In this document: positions 11,700 to 22,274 of the stretch, piece after piece | Layout of the letters: the number at the start of each line of letters is the position of its first letter | Numbering within the stretch: position 1 is the first letter of the stretch | Assembly: GCA_034440635.1 (NCBI GenBank) | Contig: JAOTON010002267.1 | Coordinates: 466,501-530,500 of the forward strand | DNA length: 64,000 nt | From: Lepas anatifera | Taxonomy: Eukaryota; Arthropoda; Thecostraca; Lepadidae | Direction: 5' to 3' | Notes under the pieces: model-generated | Databases searched by the model: none | Told to the model about the DNA's origin: nothing | The model's input: the letters and a program-made list of their open reading frames with translations, nothing else | Translations under genes and position numbers: made by a program

Positions 11700-12425
11700 T
11701 TGATTATTATAAGCAATTATCGGTTAATTTGTTATACTATAATCATGACTAAAACGCTCAGAACCACACTTCAAACCATTAAAACGTATGTTGCATATCG
11801 TTGGAATCCTTGGGTCATGGGCATTTTTATGCTACCAGATTTAGGACTATATCTTGTTTTGTTCAAAAGCTATACACTAAGAATTTAGAAAACTTTGACC
11901 TTTGGTGACCTCGGTATTGACTGGACCTCAAAATGGGTGGCAGCATGCAGATTTATCATTTCAAGAGCTTTCAAATTATGTTTATAAGCTTGATCTAGCT
12001 CTTCTAAAAGTCGAGTTCCACTGCGTTTTTGTCATCCTCATTTTAGAAGAACAGAATCGCCTAACAGATGTTTAGAGATGATTCCATAACTCATTAACCT
12101 GCCCTGACTTGATGCAAATTTTTCTCATAATTTGTCAAATTAATCACCTCTAGAGGACTGCAAAGCAATGTGTGTCTCATTTGAACCGGCTTAGAAACAT
12201 TCGTGAAAAACTGAGGAGGGTCAGATCGGACCCCAGGCGGTGATAGGTTAAGTTAGCCGTTTATTTCAAAATCACCAGGCAATGCTACAAAATCACAGCT
12301 TATCATACTTGCTTAACTATCACGTATGTTTCTCAAAATGCTTAACAACTGCTCACAGTCAACTGTACATTGGCTGGGAACGAAACGTCGAACACAGTTC
12401 CTATATGCTTACTGCCGACACTCCT
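11700..12425. other. 3' flank of the channel gene
   Basis: Read on the minus strand this is downstream of the THIK stop codon and probably contains its 3' UTR. On the minus strand, AATAAA-type signals are not obvious in the first 200 bases. No other gene is seen. Confidence 0.4.
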
Positions 12426-12599
12426 CTAGTCCTCGCTGTCTAGCTTTTCGCTGGCGATTGCCACCGACCCCAGTGACCTGATGTTGACCCCGGCATAGTC
12501 CGAGTCGCGCTCGCCTAGTCTGCCATTGGCCAGGGCGGAGTTGGCGCGCGACTGCTGCACGCTCTCGTACAGCCTCTTCTGCATGACTGCCAGCGATAC
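12426..12599 (-). CDS. THIK-type K2P channel, coding exon 3 (C-terminal tail)
   Basis: This exon is too short and too far from the others for ordinary ORF calling. Read on the minus strand it follows an acceptor ending GCCGGCAG and opens in phase 0 with VSLAVMQKRLYESVQQ. That lines up with the ASLAILQKQL segment in the distal tail of vertebrate THIK-1. The exon continues to a C-terminus GSVAIASEKLDSED and a TAG stop at 12426-12428, comparable in position and length to the end of THIK-1. It supplies residues 401-457. The preceding exon ends ...LMHANR, so the junction HANR/VSLA reproduces the family's AANKASLA segment. The exon is GC-rich against an AT-rich intron. The match is short, but order, strand, phase and similarity all agree. 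Confidence 0.88.
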   Translation of the reverse strand, partial: VSLAVMQKRLYESVQQSRANSALANGRLGERDSDYAGVNIRSLGSVAIASEKLDSED

Positions 12600-13141
12600 C
12601 TGCCGGCCGCAGGGCTAGGTCACACGCCGGTCAATAGGTGGTGTCGTCATCAGACGGTGGCTGGACACCACACGCTTCTTACTTGCAGAATATCAAAATA
12701 ATCCAGCATGCACTCGGTGCTTTGGGACATTTTTTCTAGTGGTCGGAACTGGCCGTGTATTTTTTACTTTTTCAGGTCTGGGTCGACGATGCAGCTGAAA
12801 TTGACATGCCAGGATAGCAGTGCTAAAAAAGCGAATCTCGCAAATGAAAAAGGTGCTTTGAAGCTTCATCGTAATTTACTCCCCCTTTTTGCATAAATTC
12901 TCGAGAATGAGACATCCGTGGGCTAAACGGAAAAGAGAAGAAAACTTATAGATTACCGCAAGAACACCACACAAAATATAAATAACAGAGTACATATGAA
13001 AATAGCAGGCATTCTGTAGTAGAAGGCAATTTCGTGAAGGAAATTCGTCCGGTAACTGCAAATTAGCAGCGTTCAACGGCATACATTTGCATGTTCTTTA
13101 TGCTGTTTTGCTGGCTTGCATATATATGCTTTTTTATACAT

Positions 13142-13147
<6 letters not shown>

Positions 13148-13213
<66 letters not shown>
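13148..13213. repeat. (TA)n microsatellite
   Basis: About 33 uninterrupted TA units inside intron 2 of the channel gene. Confidence 0.95.
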
Positions 13214-13215
<2 letters not shown>

Positions 13216-13300
13216 TTTGAGACAGTGACGATTGAATTCGATAGCTGATTCATATTTCGAAAGCTTACGTTAAAGTTTGTCTACTTTTCGAACGTTTGTT

Positions 13301-14201
13301 TTAACCCGCGCCCCACCGTCCGGCGCCACCTTCCCCCACCGGGGCCATCGATGGCCCCCTCTAACCGAAAATATGGGCGTTAGCGCAAATCTGCAAAGTG
13401 CAATAGAAGCTCGCGTAAATTCAGTAAGAAATCACTTCGCATGTTTTATTGCTCAGGTCAATGGTTTGACCTCCAGAGGTCAAATTAGGTCAAGATCGGC
13501 TATTTTCACTCAAATATGCAATGATTAAGCAAACTGGGCATAACTCTTATGTCATTAGAGCTATTGAGGCCTGGTAAAGTACATTTGATAGCAAATTGCC
13601 AGTACTTTTCCGCTATGTGGAACGTAAAGACCTCCCGCCAGTGGTTTGACCGCCAGAGGTCACCTCGTGACCTAATATGACCTGAGGTCACGAAAGGTCA
13701 AAAAGTGACCTTGCCGTATATCAAATGAAAGCCAGTGACAAGACAAACACGATGTGTTTTTTCACCGCTCTAGCTCAATTAGGTCAAAAGTTATTGTCAA
13801 AATACTGTTTTTGACCTCTGTACTTGGATGACCTTGAAGTCAGAAATATGACCCCTGGATCCTGAAGGGTGTCCAAACGTTGTTCTGGGTCTGTATTTGA
13901 TCATTTTTTGGCTTTTTATCATGAATGTTTTCCATGCTTTTCCATGAGAGGTCGCCTTACCTGACCTCGGCACGAAATCGAAAATCCCGGATATCACCTT
14001 GTGACCCTGGAGGGTCTGTTGTTTCAAATCGATCGACTTTGAAATGTGCTCTTCGCTCTAAGGTAGTGGTGACCTTTTGACCTCGTCTGTGACCTACCTT
14101 GGGTGACCCGGGTAAAATTGATGATGGGAATGATGCGTGGCACCGCGGTGCTGCGCCTCGTTTTTTCTTCCCAAAACCTTAGCCTCCCCCCCGTCGGTTA
14201 A
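13301..14201 (+). mobile_element. TTAA element, family B, old copy
   Basis: Opens TTAACCCGCGCCCCACC with a GGGGCCATCGATGGCCCC palindrome just inside, and follows family B through the AGGTCA-rich core. The right end is eroded (CCCCCCGTCGGTTAA), and several small deletions shorten it to about 900 bp against 1030 bp for intact copies. No coding capacity; the frames that cross it are accidental. Confidence 0.8.
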
Positions 14202-14372
14202 GCTCCGTCGGTAATTCGTTAAGAAGAAATGCAACATTCATAAAATTGGACTAGTTTCGATTAAATTACTTTCACAACCATGATCAACAATAAATTGTAC
14301 GCTCTGAGAGGTTTTATAAAAAATCATTTCATGTAGCTAAAAACGAGCAATATAATAATACCATCTTCCTTT

Positions 14373-15034
14373 TTAACACGCGCATTGACGGGGAGGGCGG
14401 GTACCCGCCCCCTCGGGTTTTTCGGAGATAGCAGAAAAACGGCGGCGCGTAGCGCCGCTGTACTTGGCATACCTTTTTCCTCATCATTTTTACAACTTCT
14501 GTGAAAATTTTAAGGTTAGGTCATCTCAGGTCAGGTCACCAGTACAGGTCAAGTGACCCGACCTAAAAAAAAATTCAAGATAGCATAAGTCGGAGCAGGG
14601 TGAACTTATCCGATTGAAACTCATATCAAATAATGGCCCCACCGAGTTCTCTAAAACATGTTCCAGTATTTTTGATATCGATGACCTAAGGTCAGGTAAG
14701 AGCCATGACCTCTCCATTGGAAATACATGGGAAAATGGTTTTCATGGAATAACTCAGTAACGGATGGTGATAGAGCGTTTATGTTAGCTCCATTAGACTC
14801 CATTAGCTCCATTAGACTTAGATGTTATCCCTATGAGGGCATGTTTTGACCTCTCGTGACCTTAAATGTGACCTGACCAAAAATGGTTTAAATGTTTTCG
14901 ATGGAGAAGAGGATGGGCAACCCAACGCCGTTTACCGTTTTTCGCTACCTACCATGGTTCTCGAGATCTTAGGGGGCGGGTACCCGCCCCTCCGTCAAAG
15001 CGAAGGTGGCTCAGACCCCCGTCAATGCGCGGTA
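14373..15034 (-). mobile_element. TTAA element, family A, internally deleted
   Basis: Bounded by TTAACACGCGCATTGACGGG at the left and GTCAATGCGCGGTAA at the right, with the GGGCGGGTACCCGCCC palindrome near both ends. About 180 bp of the core is missing relative to the intact copy at 51101-51947; the deletion lies near 14790-14825, where a short GCTCCATTAGACT stretch is repeated. It abuts family E. Confidence 0.85.
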
Positions 15035-15952
15035 ACGTGCACTGGAGGGGGCCTCGGAGGCCCCCCACCTGTTTTTCCGAGGTGGCCGGAGAACCGCCCG
15101 TAGCCGAAAAACGAAACGTGGCCACATTTAACAGAGTTTAATAGCGCGTCGATTGATGAAGACTTTTTGAAAATCGGCCCAAAATTTTTTGACTTATAGG
15201 CTTTCAAAGTCAGACCTGCATTTTGAGATCGCCGTAAACGCGCGGTCGGACCAGTTAGCTTGCATTGAAGACCGAGTGGTGACGTCATAACGTCATATAA
15301 GCGGGACTATATGTCAAGGTCACTTCACATGAAAGTCAAGGTCAAGGTCAAAGGTCACAGGTCAAGGTCATATCTGTACTTTCAAGGTCACTGACCACTG
15401 TGCGTCCGGCCAAATGACGTTACCCCGTCTGACATATATTATGCTATGACGTCATCGGTAGGGTACCCCAATACAAAGGTCAAGGTCAAAAGTCAAGGTC
15501 AAAGGTCATTGGGAAAGGTCAATCCTCATTTCCCGCCAAACAGTAGCTACAGTGTTAGTCAAAGTGTAAATAATAAGTAGTATACCATATGGTGACCTTT
15601 AAGGTCAATGACCTTGAATGACCTTGACCCAAAAGTTGTGGGGAAGCCTCTTTGAGACCTCTTCTCTATGAACCTTGTCCGCTTTTAGCTGATTCGCGCC
15701 ATTTTCCCGCATAATCATAGCATTTACCAATCGATCCCAGCATGGCCAATATTTGACCTTTACGACCTCGTTTGACCTTAAAGATATTGACCTAGGTCAA
15801 TGAAAATCGGTCATCATGTATATTACCATAGCCCCCACCCACCTTCTAAGTGGTGTTTTTCTACACCTCTTAGTTTCCGAGATCTTAGGGGGGGACTACC
15901 AGGCCCCCCTCCAGTGGCGTTAGTGCCAGACCCCCTCCAGTGCGGATGTTAA
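15031..15952 (+). mobile_element. TTAA element, family E, near-full length
   Basis: About 920 bp, collinear with 50089-51011 over its whole length at high identity. Left end degenerate (GGTAACGTGCACTGGAGGGG); right end TGCGGATGTTAA. It carries the GGCCTCGGAGGCCCCC palindrome, two TGACGTCA sites and a dense AGGTCA array at 15339-15370. Confidence 0.88.
15339..15370 (+). promoter_or_regulatory. tandem AGGTCA array inside family E copy 1
   Basis: Five AGGTCA hexamers in the same orientation with spacings 0, 1, 1 and 0. AGGTCA is the classical nuclear-receptor half-site; a DR1 layout suits HNF4 or RXR dimers, and TCAAGGTCA suits monomeric FTZ-F1/ERR-type receptors. That proteins bind here is inference. 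The identical array occurs at 50398-50429. Confidence 0.6.
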
Positions 15953-15954
15953 GG

Positions 15955-17535
15955 GGGCGCAATACACCCACCTTCCCCTAAAGCCTGCAGTTTCATCATG
16001 CATGAACATGTGTATTCCTATATTTATTTACGAATCGACGGAGGAAGGGATAAGTTCAGACTTATCACCCAACAATCAACATCACTAGAATTGGTGAATT
16101 TCTATATCATTAACCAGATCTATATGTTATGCATGAAAAGGGGAATCATGACCATGCGATGCAACGTGGCACCCGTTTCAATCCCAGCGCAAGCGTTACC
16201 TCTTGCTTCTTTCATGCGTGGACGATGGGCTCTGTCGCTGCTATAATAATGCCACTTTTGCGGATTTTTCTTTGTTCCTGAGCAGGAAGAATTGCGGAAT
16301 GAAGAACTCACAGCTCATTTCGGGCACAATATTTTTCTCCCTCAGGAGCAGATGGCATATAATTAGCAACTTTCCCTAGTCCTCAGTTTAATATAGGGTT
16401 ATGTTTTGAATTATACAAGACATTGAGAATCAACGCATGATATATTGGCGCGATATTACACCTACATGTATTTTTACATACATACACGTATGAGTACATA
16501 ATTTAGCATGCACACATGCTATACTTGCATGCAGCTTGGATGTATATTTGCATGTCTATGTACATACATGCATGCATACATGCAGATTCATATGCATAAA
16601 CCAGTACATGTATTGTGTACCAACATAGACAGTTTCGCACAATTACTGCCTCTATCTTCATAAACACAAATTTTCACGCTTGCCAACCCTACCGTGTCCA
16701 CGCGAGGACCGAACAGAACCCCGTTAGATTTTCTGCAGGCGGCCGACAGTGGTGGTGCACGGTACTGCACCTCTCCCTGATCCTTTTTCAACGGGCCCAA
16801 ACATTTGTAGTACTGGCCATTTCGGTCTCATCTGGGTCACCTCATGGGGCAAGTATGGGTGATCTAATTTCATTACAACTGCTGTCGTTATCGATTAAAG
16901 CATCACGTTGTTACATGCGGCGTGGCCCTTCCTGGTCGATGGTTCATCCCTCTTCGTTCTTTATATCCCAGTGTCTATCTTTAAGAAGCTTAAACCTGTA
17001 GGACGGCCGCGCCGGTCAATCAACCGGTAATGCTTGGAACAGTATGCACTATACGAAGACCGGAAAATACATGAAGCCAGTATTCCTCAAGTTCCCGTAG
17101 TTAATCGCCTCCTTCTCGGCAACATGCAGTTTTTCTGCCTCCGTTTACTTCTTAAAGAAAAAAGTTAGATATACCTAGAGCGACCATACCGGTCCCTTGA
17201 CCGGTAACCGTGCATTACCAGACTTAAACACATTACTAGGAGTAACAGTCTTCCTCATGTGCGATTAACCGGTAGGTTTCCTCAACTTAACTGCATTTTT
17301 GCATATTTGGTTTTTGGTCTTTGTATTTGTAGTGGATACAAATACAATACCCTAGATCCGTGTATGCAACCAACGGAAAGGTAAGTTAAATATTCAAGAA
17401 ACTTTTTTCAACCAGGCAATCACTAAGCATACTGATCTCGACTGACACCGAACCGATATGCTGCACGTCAGACGAGCAATAAAAACTCGCCTCCATTGTT
17501 GGAGAAAGTCAAGATACCTTTACTTAACGGTACGT
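15955..17535. other. no gene; ACATGCATG-rich tract
   Basis: 16440-16620 is a degenerate alternating purine-pyrimidine tract rich in ACATGCATG and TACATACATG, part of intron 2. At 17010-17280 short palindromic CCGGT motifs recur (TGACCGGTAACCG, TTAACCGGTAGG). Frames at 15998-17001 resemble nothing known. Confidence 0.4.
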
Positions 17536-17539
17536 TCAA

Positions 17540-17590
17540 GAGGAATTCCTCCACGCCCGAGTGACGTCACACGGGCGTGAGGAATTCCTT
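17540..17590. repeat. long hairpin with TGACGTCA in its loop
   Basis: GGAATTCCTCCACGCCCG (17542-17559) is followed, after AGTGACGTCACA, by CGGGCGTGAGGAATTCC, its reverse complement but for one missing G. The arms contain the smaller palindrome GGAATTCC, and the loop is itself the palindromic CRE core TGACGTCA. Confidence 0.85.
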
Positions 17591-17760
17591 CAGTATTGAG
17601 CCGTGTATTAAACTACTGCTAATGGCACTTCCCGCTTACGAATTTGTGAGAATACACGGTAATCAAGTTTATCCCAAATACCATAGATGAACATTTTATT
17701 TTAGATTCTGGGCCTCTTTTGGCAACAATTTGGATATTTAATTATTGAATATTTAATCAA

Positions 17761-18015
17761 GCTATGCTTAGCTGATGCTATTTGGTGTCCACATCGTGAT
17801 GTTGCGAAGATTAATGATGCATTTCCAGGAACTTGTCAAGCCTTGATTTGAATGCGTTTGTCGTTGCGATGACAGGAGAATAGATATAAATATAGTGAAC
17901 TATGCTTAACTGATGCTATTTGGTGTCGACATCGTGATGTTGCGAAGATTCATGATAAATTTCCAGGAACTTGTCAAGCCTTGATTTGAATGCGTTTGCC
18001 GTTGCGATGGCAGGA

Positions 18016-18114
<99 letters not shown>

Positions 18115-18232
18115 AAACTTTGCTTAGCTGATGCTATTTAGTGTCCACATCGTGATGTTGACACTAATGAAGATTAATGATGAATTTCCAGGAACTTGTC
18201 AAGCCTTGATTTGAATGCGTTTGTCGTTGCTG
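17761..18232 (-). repeat. three tandem copies of a LINE 3' segment
   Basis: The stretch from GCTTAGCTGATGCTATTT to the TTTG(T/C)CGTTGCGATG segment occurs at 17763-17873, 17900-18010 and 18121-18232 with few differences. The third copy continues into the LINE coding end at 18174-18389. Copies 2 and 3 are separated by a (TA)n array. This looks like slippage or repeated 3'-end reverse transcription at one locus. Confidence 0.8.
18018..18109. repeat. (TA)n microsatellite
   Basis: About 46 TA units between tandem copies 2 and 3 of the LINE 3' segment. Confidence 0.95.
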
Positions 18233-18626
18233 CTGAGATCACACGATGAGGTAGAGCGTTCCACTTGTTGGCAATCCTGTTCGAGAAGAATTCAGACCTT
18301 GTGTGGTGAACTGAGCGTTTCTTAACTGTTTTCAATTGGCGTCCTAGAGTTTGGGTGCGTTTGATTTCAAAGAAGTGTTCCTTTTTCACATCAACTTTCC
18401 CAGTACCTACCTAATGATTTTGTAGGTCTCAATCAGATCTCCCCTGATGAACCTGTCCTTAATGTAGTTTTCCGTTTTACCAGCCGTTCTTCATAAGGGA
18501 GGTGTTTCAGTCCAGCTACCAGCTTTGTTCCTCTTTGAAAATATTCGAGCTGTTTTAAATCCTGGATGGCTTGGAGGAGGAGGGGGGACACTGCTTGTAT
18601 GCAGTAATCCAGGTCTGGCCTGACAT

Positions 18627-18888
18627 CATAGGCAGATCTAGGATTGCCAATTGGGGAGCAACTTCTCGGGGAGGGGACGCCATCCGAAACAGGGGGCGCC
18701 ATTTTTTAGCGGCACAACCTATCAGGTGGGCGCAAAATCTTATCGGTGGGTGCAGATTTTCGCTTCCTGGGAGGGGGGGGTGTGATGGGAAGAGACATTT
18801 CAGGGAGGCGCCATCGACCTTTCACAGGGCGCCGAGGGTCGATCGGGAGGGGGCACCTGTCCCTCCTTTGCCTCTGGATCTGCCTATG
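18627..18888 (+). mobile_element. hAT-like MITE, CATAGGCGGATCC family, copy 2
   Basis: Starts CATAGGCAGATCTAGG and ends CTGGATCTGCCTATG. Flanks CCTGACAT and GCTGACAC agree at six of eight bases, so a decayed 8-bp duplication is plausible. It interrupts the LINE between the thumb and the VRPDLDYC segment. Confidence 0.8.
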
Positions 18889-19083
18889 GCTGACACAGGT
18901 GTCGAAAATGCCGTTCAAGTTATCGACAGTAAAACCATAAAAATCATTTATTTAGATTCGTAGAGTACTAACAGCATTTCTCGCTGTATACTCGCAATGC
19001 TCAGTGGGTTTCAGATTACTTGTTACCATTACACCCGGGTCTTTTTCACAGCCTGTTGAGTCCAAAGGTATACCATTTATTGA

Positions 19084-19530
19084 AGGGAATGTGGCACCTT
19101 GGTCGAATCCTGGAATTTAGTGTAATTATACTTCTAGCCGAAAATAATGGAACCACTCATGATTTCTCTGAAAAAATGTACAATAAGCTCAATATTTTGA
19201 TTTTTAAAATACCCCTCTAGGAAAAGAAATAAATATCTGCCTGTGGATGATGTCATGATCTGGCAACCATTACCATATTGGAAACGCTGCAAGGGCTTCG
19301 ATTGGCTGATGCTCAGCGTGACGTCAGCATATGTCGTCACACCAATAGTCATGACAACGGTGGCCTGCTGCTGAGGTTGATGAGGGGTACAATGAAAATA
19401 GGTCTTAGCTTTTTTCTACGGAAATCTCGAGTTCCAAGACAAATGATATATTGAGTACCGGATTTTCCGACTTGCTTTAAAACTTGGATACCTCAGTTAA
19501 AATCACGTTACGAAGGTGCCACATTCCGTT
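19084..19530. mobile_element. MITE with GGAATGTGGCACCTT terminal inverted repeats
   Basis: Left end GGGAATGTGGCACCTTGG, right end GAAGGTGCCACATTCCG. A relative in opposite orientation lies at 39790-40148 and a short piece at 29188-29230. The interior includes a conserved GATGATGTCATGATCTGGCA segment and a GTGACGTCAGC site. It splits the LINE precisely between the codons for ...NHYL and NGIPL. Confidence 0.8.
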
Positions 19531-19939
19531 TAAGTAGTGATTTTTGGGGGTGTTTGGTCCACAGTGCATGAATTTACATTTTTCAACATTAAATCTCATT
19601 AATTAGTCTTGAGACCATTTGTGGAGGCTATTCAGGTCAGCTTGGAGAATCTTACAGTTCAATAGATTATTGATTTGTCTAAAAACTTTGGTGTCATCTG
19701 CAAAAAGCTTAATGCTGCTATTGACAAGGGTTGGAAGCTCATTGACATATATGATGAATAGGATAGGTCCAAAACTGAGCCCTGTGGGACTCCACTGCTA
19801 ACAGCCTAGCTAACAATAGCTACATTTCTAGCCCGATCGATTTGAAACTTTCTACACTTGATGGCTCCTCCAGGGTCTAAAAAAACTGGAAATCCGGGAT
19901 TTTTTGATTTGGTAACCCGAGGTCAGGTCACGAGGTGAC

Positions 19940-20134
19940 TGGGGGATGAGGTGGATTAGTGGATAGCACCCTTGTCTTCCAAGCCACCGGTTCCGGGTTC
20001 AAGTCCTGGCAGAGCCTCAGAATAATTCGATCTGATCCCCAAAATCCCTTCCAACAGAGTGAGAGTTGGCGACGCCGTATGACCCTGGCAGTTGGTGCGT
20101 CGTTAAACCCCAACAATTATTATTATTATTATTA
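19940..20134 (+). mobile_element. tRNA-derived SINE with target-site duplication
   Basis: A tRNA-like head has box A (GTGGATTAGTGG, 19951-19962) and box B (GGGTTCAAGTCC, 19995-20006). A body and an (ATT)n tail follow. A perfect 12-bp duplication, TCACGAGGTGAC, flanks it at 19928-19939 and 20135-20146, showing retroposition into the old family B element. A 5'-truncated relative is at 43561-43631. Confidence 0.9.
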
Positions 20135-20368
20135 TCACGAGGTGACCTCTCCCATAGGATAAGCATGGGCAAAAACTTTCTTATGATCCAAAAGTCACAA
20201 AAATGATTGCAAACGCTAAGATTTCTCAGAAAAGCATTCTTGGCCACCCTTTTGCAGATTCCAGGTGCGACATTCGCCTTTTGACCGATATGAGGTCATC
20301 ACAGGTGACCAGGATCAAACCAAGTATTTTGACGATAACTTTTGACCGAATCAAGCTAAAGCGCTCAA

Positions 20369-22051
20369 CTAACACCCTCCCCGGTGGGCCTCCGAGTCAC
20401 TTTCGCTATGGTGGGGGTGTTCAAACATCCCCCTCGAACTTGGCTCCTATGCGGGATAGCGAAAAAAACGCCAACGCTGGTGGATAGCTCATAAGAATTT
20501 ATGAAAACACTACATCAGTCGCTTTTTGGCTTCGGTCAATATTGAGGTCATGAAAGGTCACAGAAGGTGACATGTTACATAAGTGTTTGCGGGCTCTAAC
20601 GTCTGACAGAGTGAAGTGAGAACAATTGTTTCAGCACCATTCGCTTTTTGTCGTTACAACGAATCGAATTATTTGTACTACTATACTAGGTAAAAAAATG
20701 ACTTGAGCTGAGGTTAGATCAAAGTCACTATCCCATCTAGCATGGCCAATATGCGTGTCAATCGACTTACAATAGCAACCCAAACGTAATGGTATCAAAA
20801 TCAAAGTTTTTCCGTCATTTCTTGCAAAGTTATTGACCCAGGTCTGAAACCTGCTTAACCTTCGCCCCACCGGGGGGCCATCGATAGCCCCCTAAGGTTT
20901 TTCCGGGATAGCAGAAAAACGACGAGGTGCAGCACCGCGGTTGAGGGCTCTACCTCTCACTGCATCATTTTCCCATCATCCCTGAAATTTTTTACCCCGG
21001 GTCACCCAAGGTCAGGTCACCAGACGAGGTCAACCAAGGTCACCTCACTTCACCTTTAGAGCTCTGTAAGAGCTACATTTCAAAGTCGATCGATTTGAAA
21101 CTTCCTACACTTCATGACCTCTCCAGGGTCTACAAGGTGTATATCCGGGATTTTTCGATTTCGTGCCCTGAGGTCAGGTCACGAGGCGACCTCTCCCATT
21201 GGAAAAGCATGGGGAAAAGCTATTTCATGATATAAAAGCCACAAAAATGATTGCAAATACTCAGACTGCTCAGAACAACGTTTTTGGACACCCTTTCACG
21301 GATCCCAGGGGTCATATTTGCCCTTTGACTTTTCCAAGGTCATCCAAGGTCACCAGAGGTCAAAAACAGTATTTTGACAATAACTTTTGACCTAATTGAG
21401 CTAGAGCGATGAAACAAACACCATCGTGTTTGTCTTGTCACTGGCTTTCATATGATATACGGCAAGGTCACTTTTTGACCTTTCGTGACCTCAGGTCATA
21501 TTAGGTCACGAGGTGACCTCTGGAGGTCAAACCACTGGCGGGAGGTCTTTACGTTCCACATAGCGGAAAAAGTACTGGCAATTTGCTATCAAATGTACTT
21601 TACCAGGCCTCAATAGCTCTAATTACATAAGAGTTATGCCCAGTTTGCTTAATCATTGCATATTTGAGTGAAAATAGCCGATCTTGACCTAATTTGACCT
21701 CTGGAGGTCAAACCATTGACCTGAGCACTAAAACATGCAAAATAATTTCTTACTGAATTCACGCGAGCTTTCTATTGCACTTTGCAGATTTGCGCTAACG
21801 CCCATATTTTCGGAGTTAGAGGGGGCCATCGATGGCCCCCCGGTGGGGCGAAGGTGGCGCCGGACCCCGGTGGGGCGCGGGTTAAATAGCCCCAGATACT
21901 CTCTCAAAGGTCACAGGTCGAAATTGCAACATGAACCTGGAAAGGGGTCCAGGGTACTACGATTTGGAGCATATGAAGGTATTTGCCGCTGTATCTTCTG
22001 CGGGAGAAACCCGAGGGGGTGTTCAAACTCCCCCAGCGGGGCGAGGGTTAA
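20369..22051 (+). mobile_element. TTAA element, family D, interrupted by family B
   Basis: Left end CTAACACCCTCCCCGGTGGG (the TTAA has decayed to CTAA) with GGGGGTGTTCAAACATCCCC just inside. Right end GGGGTGTTCAAACTCCCCC ... GCGAGGGTTAA. Without the nested B (20855-21885) it is about 650 bp. The second copy (to 45732) lacks the B insertion and supplies the empty site. Confidence 0.82.
20855..21885 (-). mobile_element. TTAA element, family B, intact copy inside D
   Basis: 1031 bp from TTAA to TTAA with CGATGGCCCCC-type palindromes at both ends. The flanks CCTGC-TTAA and TTAA-ATAGCC reduce, on removal of the element, to the uninterrupted CTGCTTAAGTAGCC of the other D copy at 45215-45228. So one TTAA became two on insertion. 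Confidence 0.92.
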
Positions 22052-22274
22052 ATGCTATTTTGTATGTCTCGTCACTGTCTTTCATCCTATACACGGCAAG
22101 GACACTTTCTGACCTTTTGTGACCTCAGGTAACGTTAGGTGAAGAGGTGCCCTCTGGAGGTCAAACCACCACAGGCGGGAGGTCATTAAGCTCCACATAT
22201 CGGAAAAAGCCCTGGCATTGTCCTATCAAATTTACTTTTTTCAGATCTCAGTAATTCTAAAGGCATCAGGGTAA

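Larger units (their letters stand above)
18174..19803 (-). pseudogene. non-LTR retrotransposon ORF2 fragment with two nested MITEs
   Basis: Read on the minus strand, in order: PQGSVL and FADDTKVF, the reverse-transcriptase palm motifs (about 19790-19680, one frameshift between them); RFNVEKCKFMHCG (about 19595-19560); a 447-bp MITE insertion; then NGIPLDSTGCEKDPGVMVTS (19075-19015), the RT thumb; a 262-bp MITE insertion; then VRPDLDYCIQAVSP (about 18620-18580) and LEYFQRGTKLVAGLKHLPYEERL; and finally FFSNRIANKWNALPHRVISA with the ORF end at 18174. The order is that of a CR1/L2/Jockey-type LINE C-terminus. Removing the MITEs leaves a nearly continuous protein. The endonuclease half is absent. 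It lies in intron 2 in the same orientation as the host gene. Confidence 0.82.
19806..22270 (-). mobile_element. old family B TTAA element, interrupted by D
   Basis: The left portion (19806-20368) and right portion (22052-22270) follow consecutive parts of family B in minus orientation; between them lies a complete family D element. The match resumes at GTCTCGTCACTGTCTTTCAT (22070), where the left part stopped. The portions are much more diverged from intact B copies than the young B nested inside D. The distal end is not clear. Confidence 0.75.
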
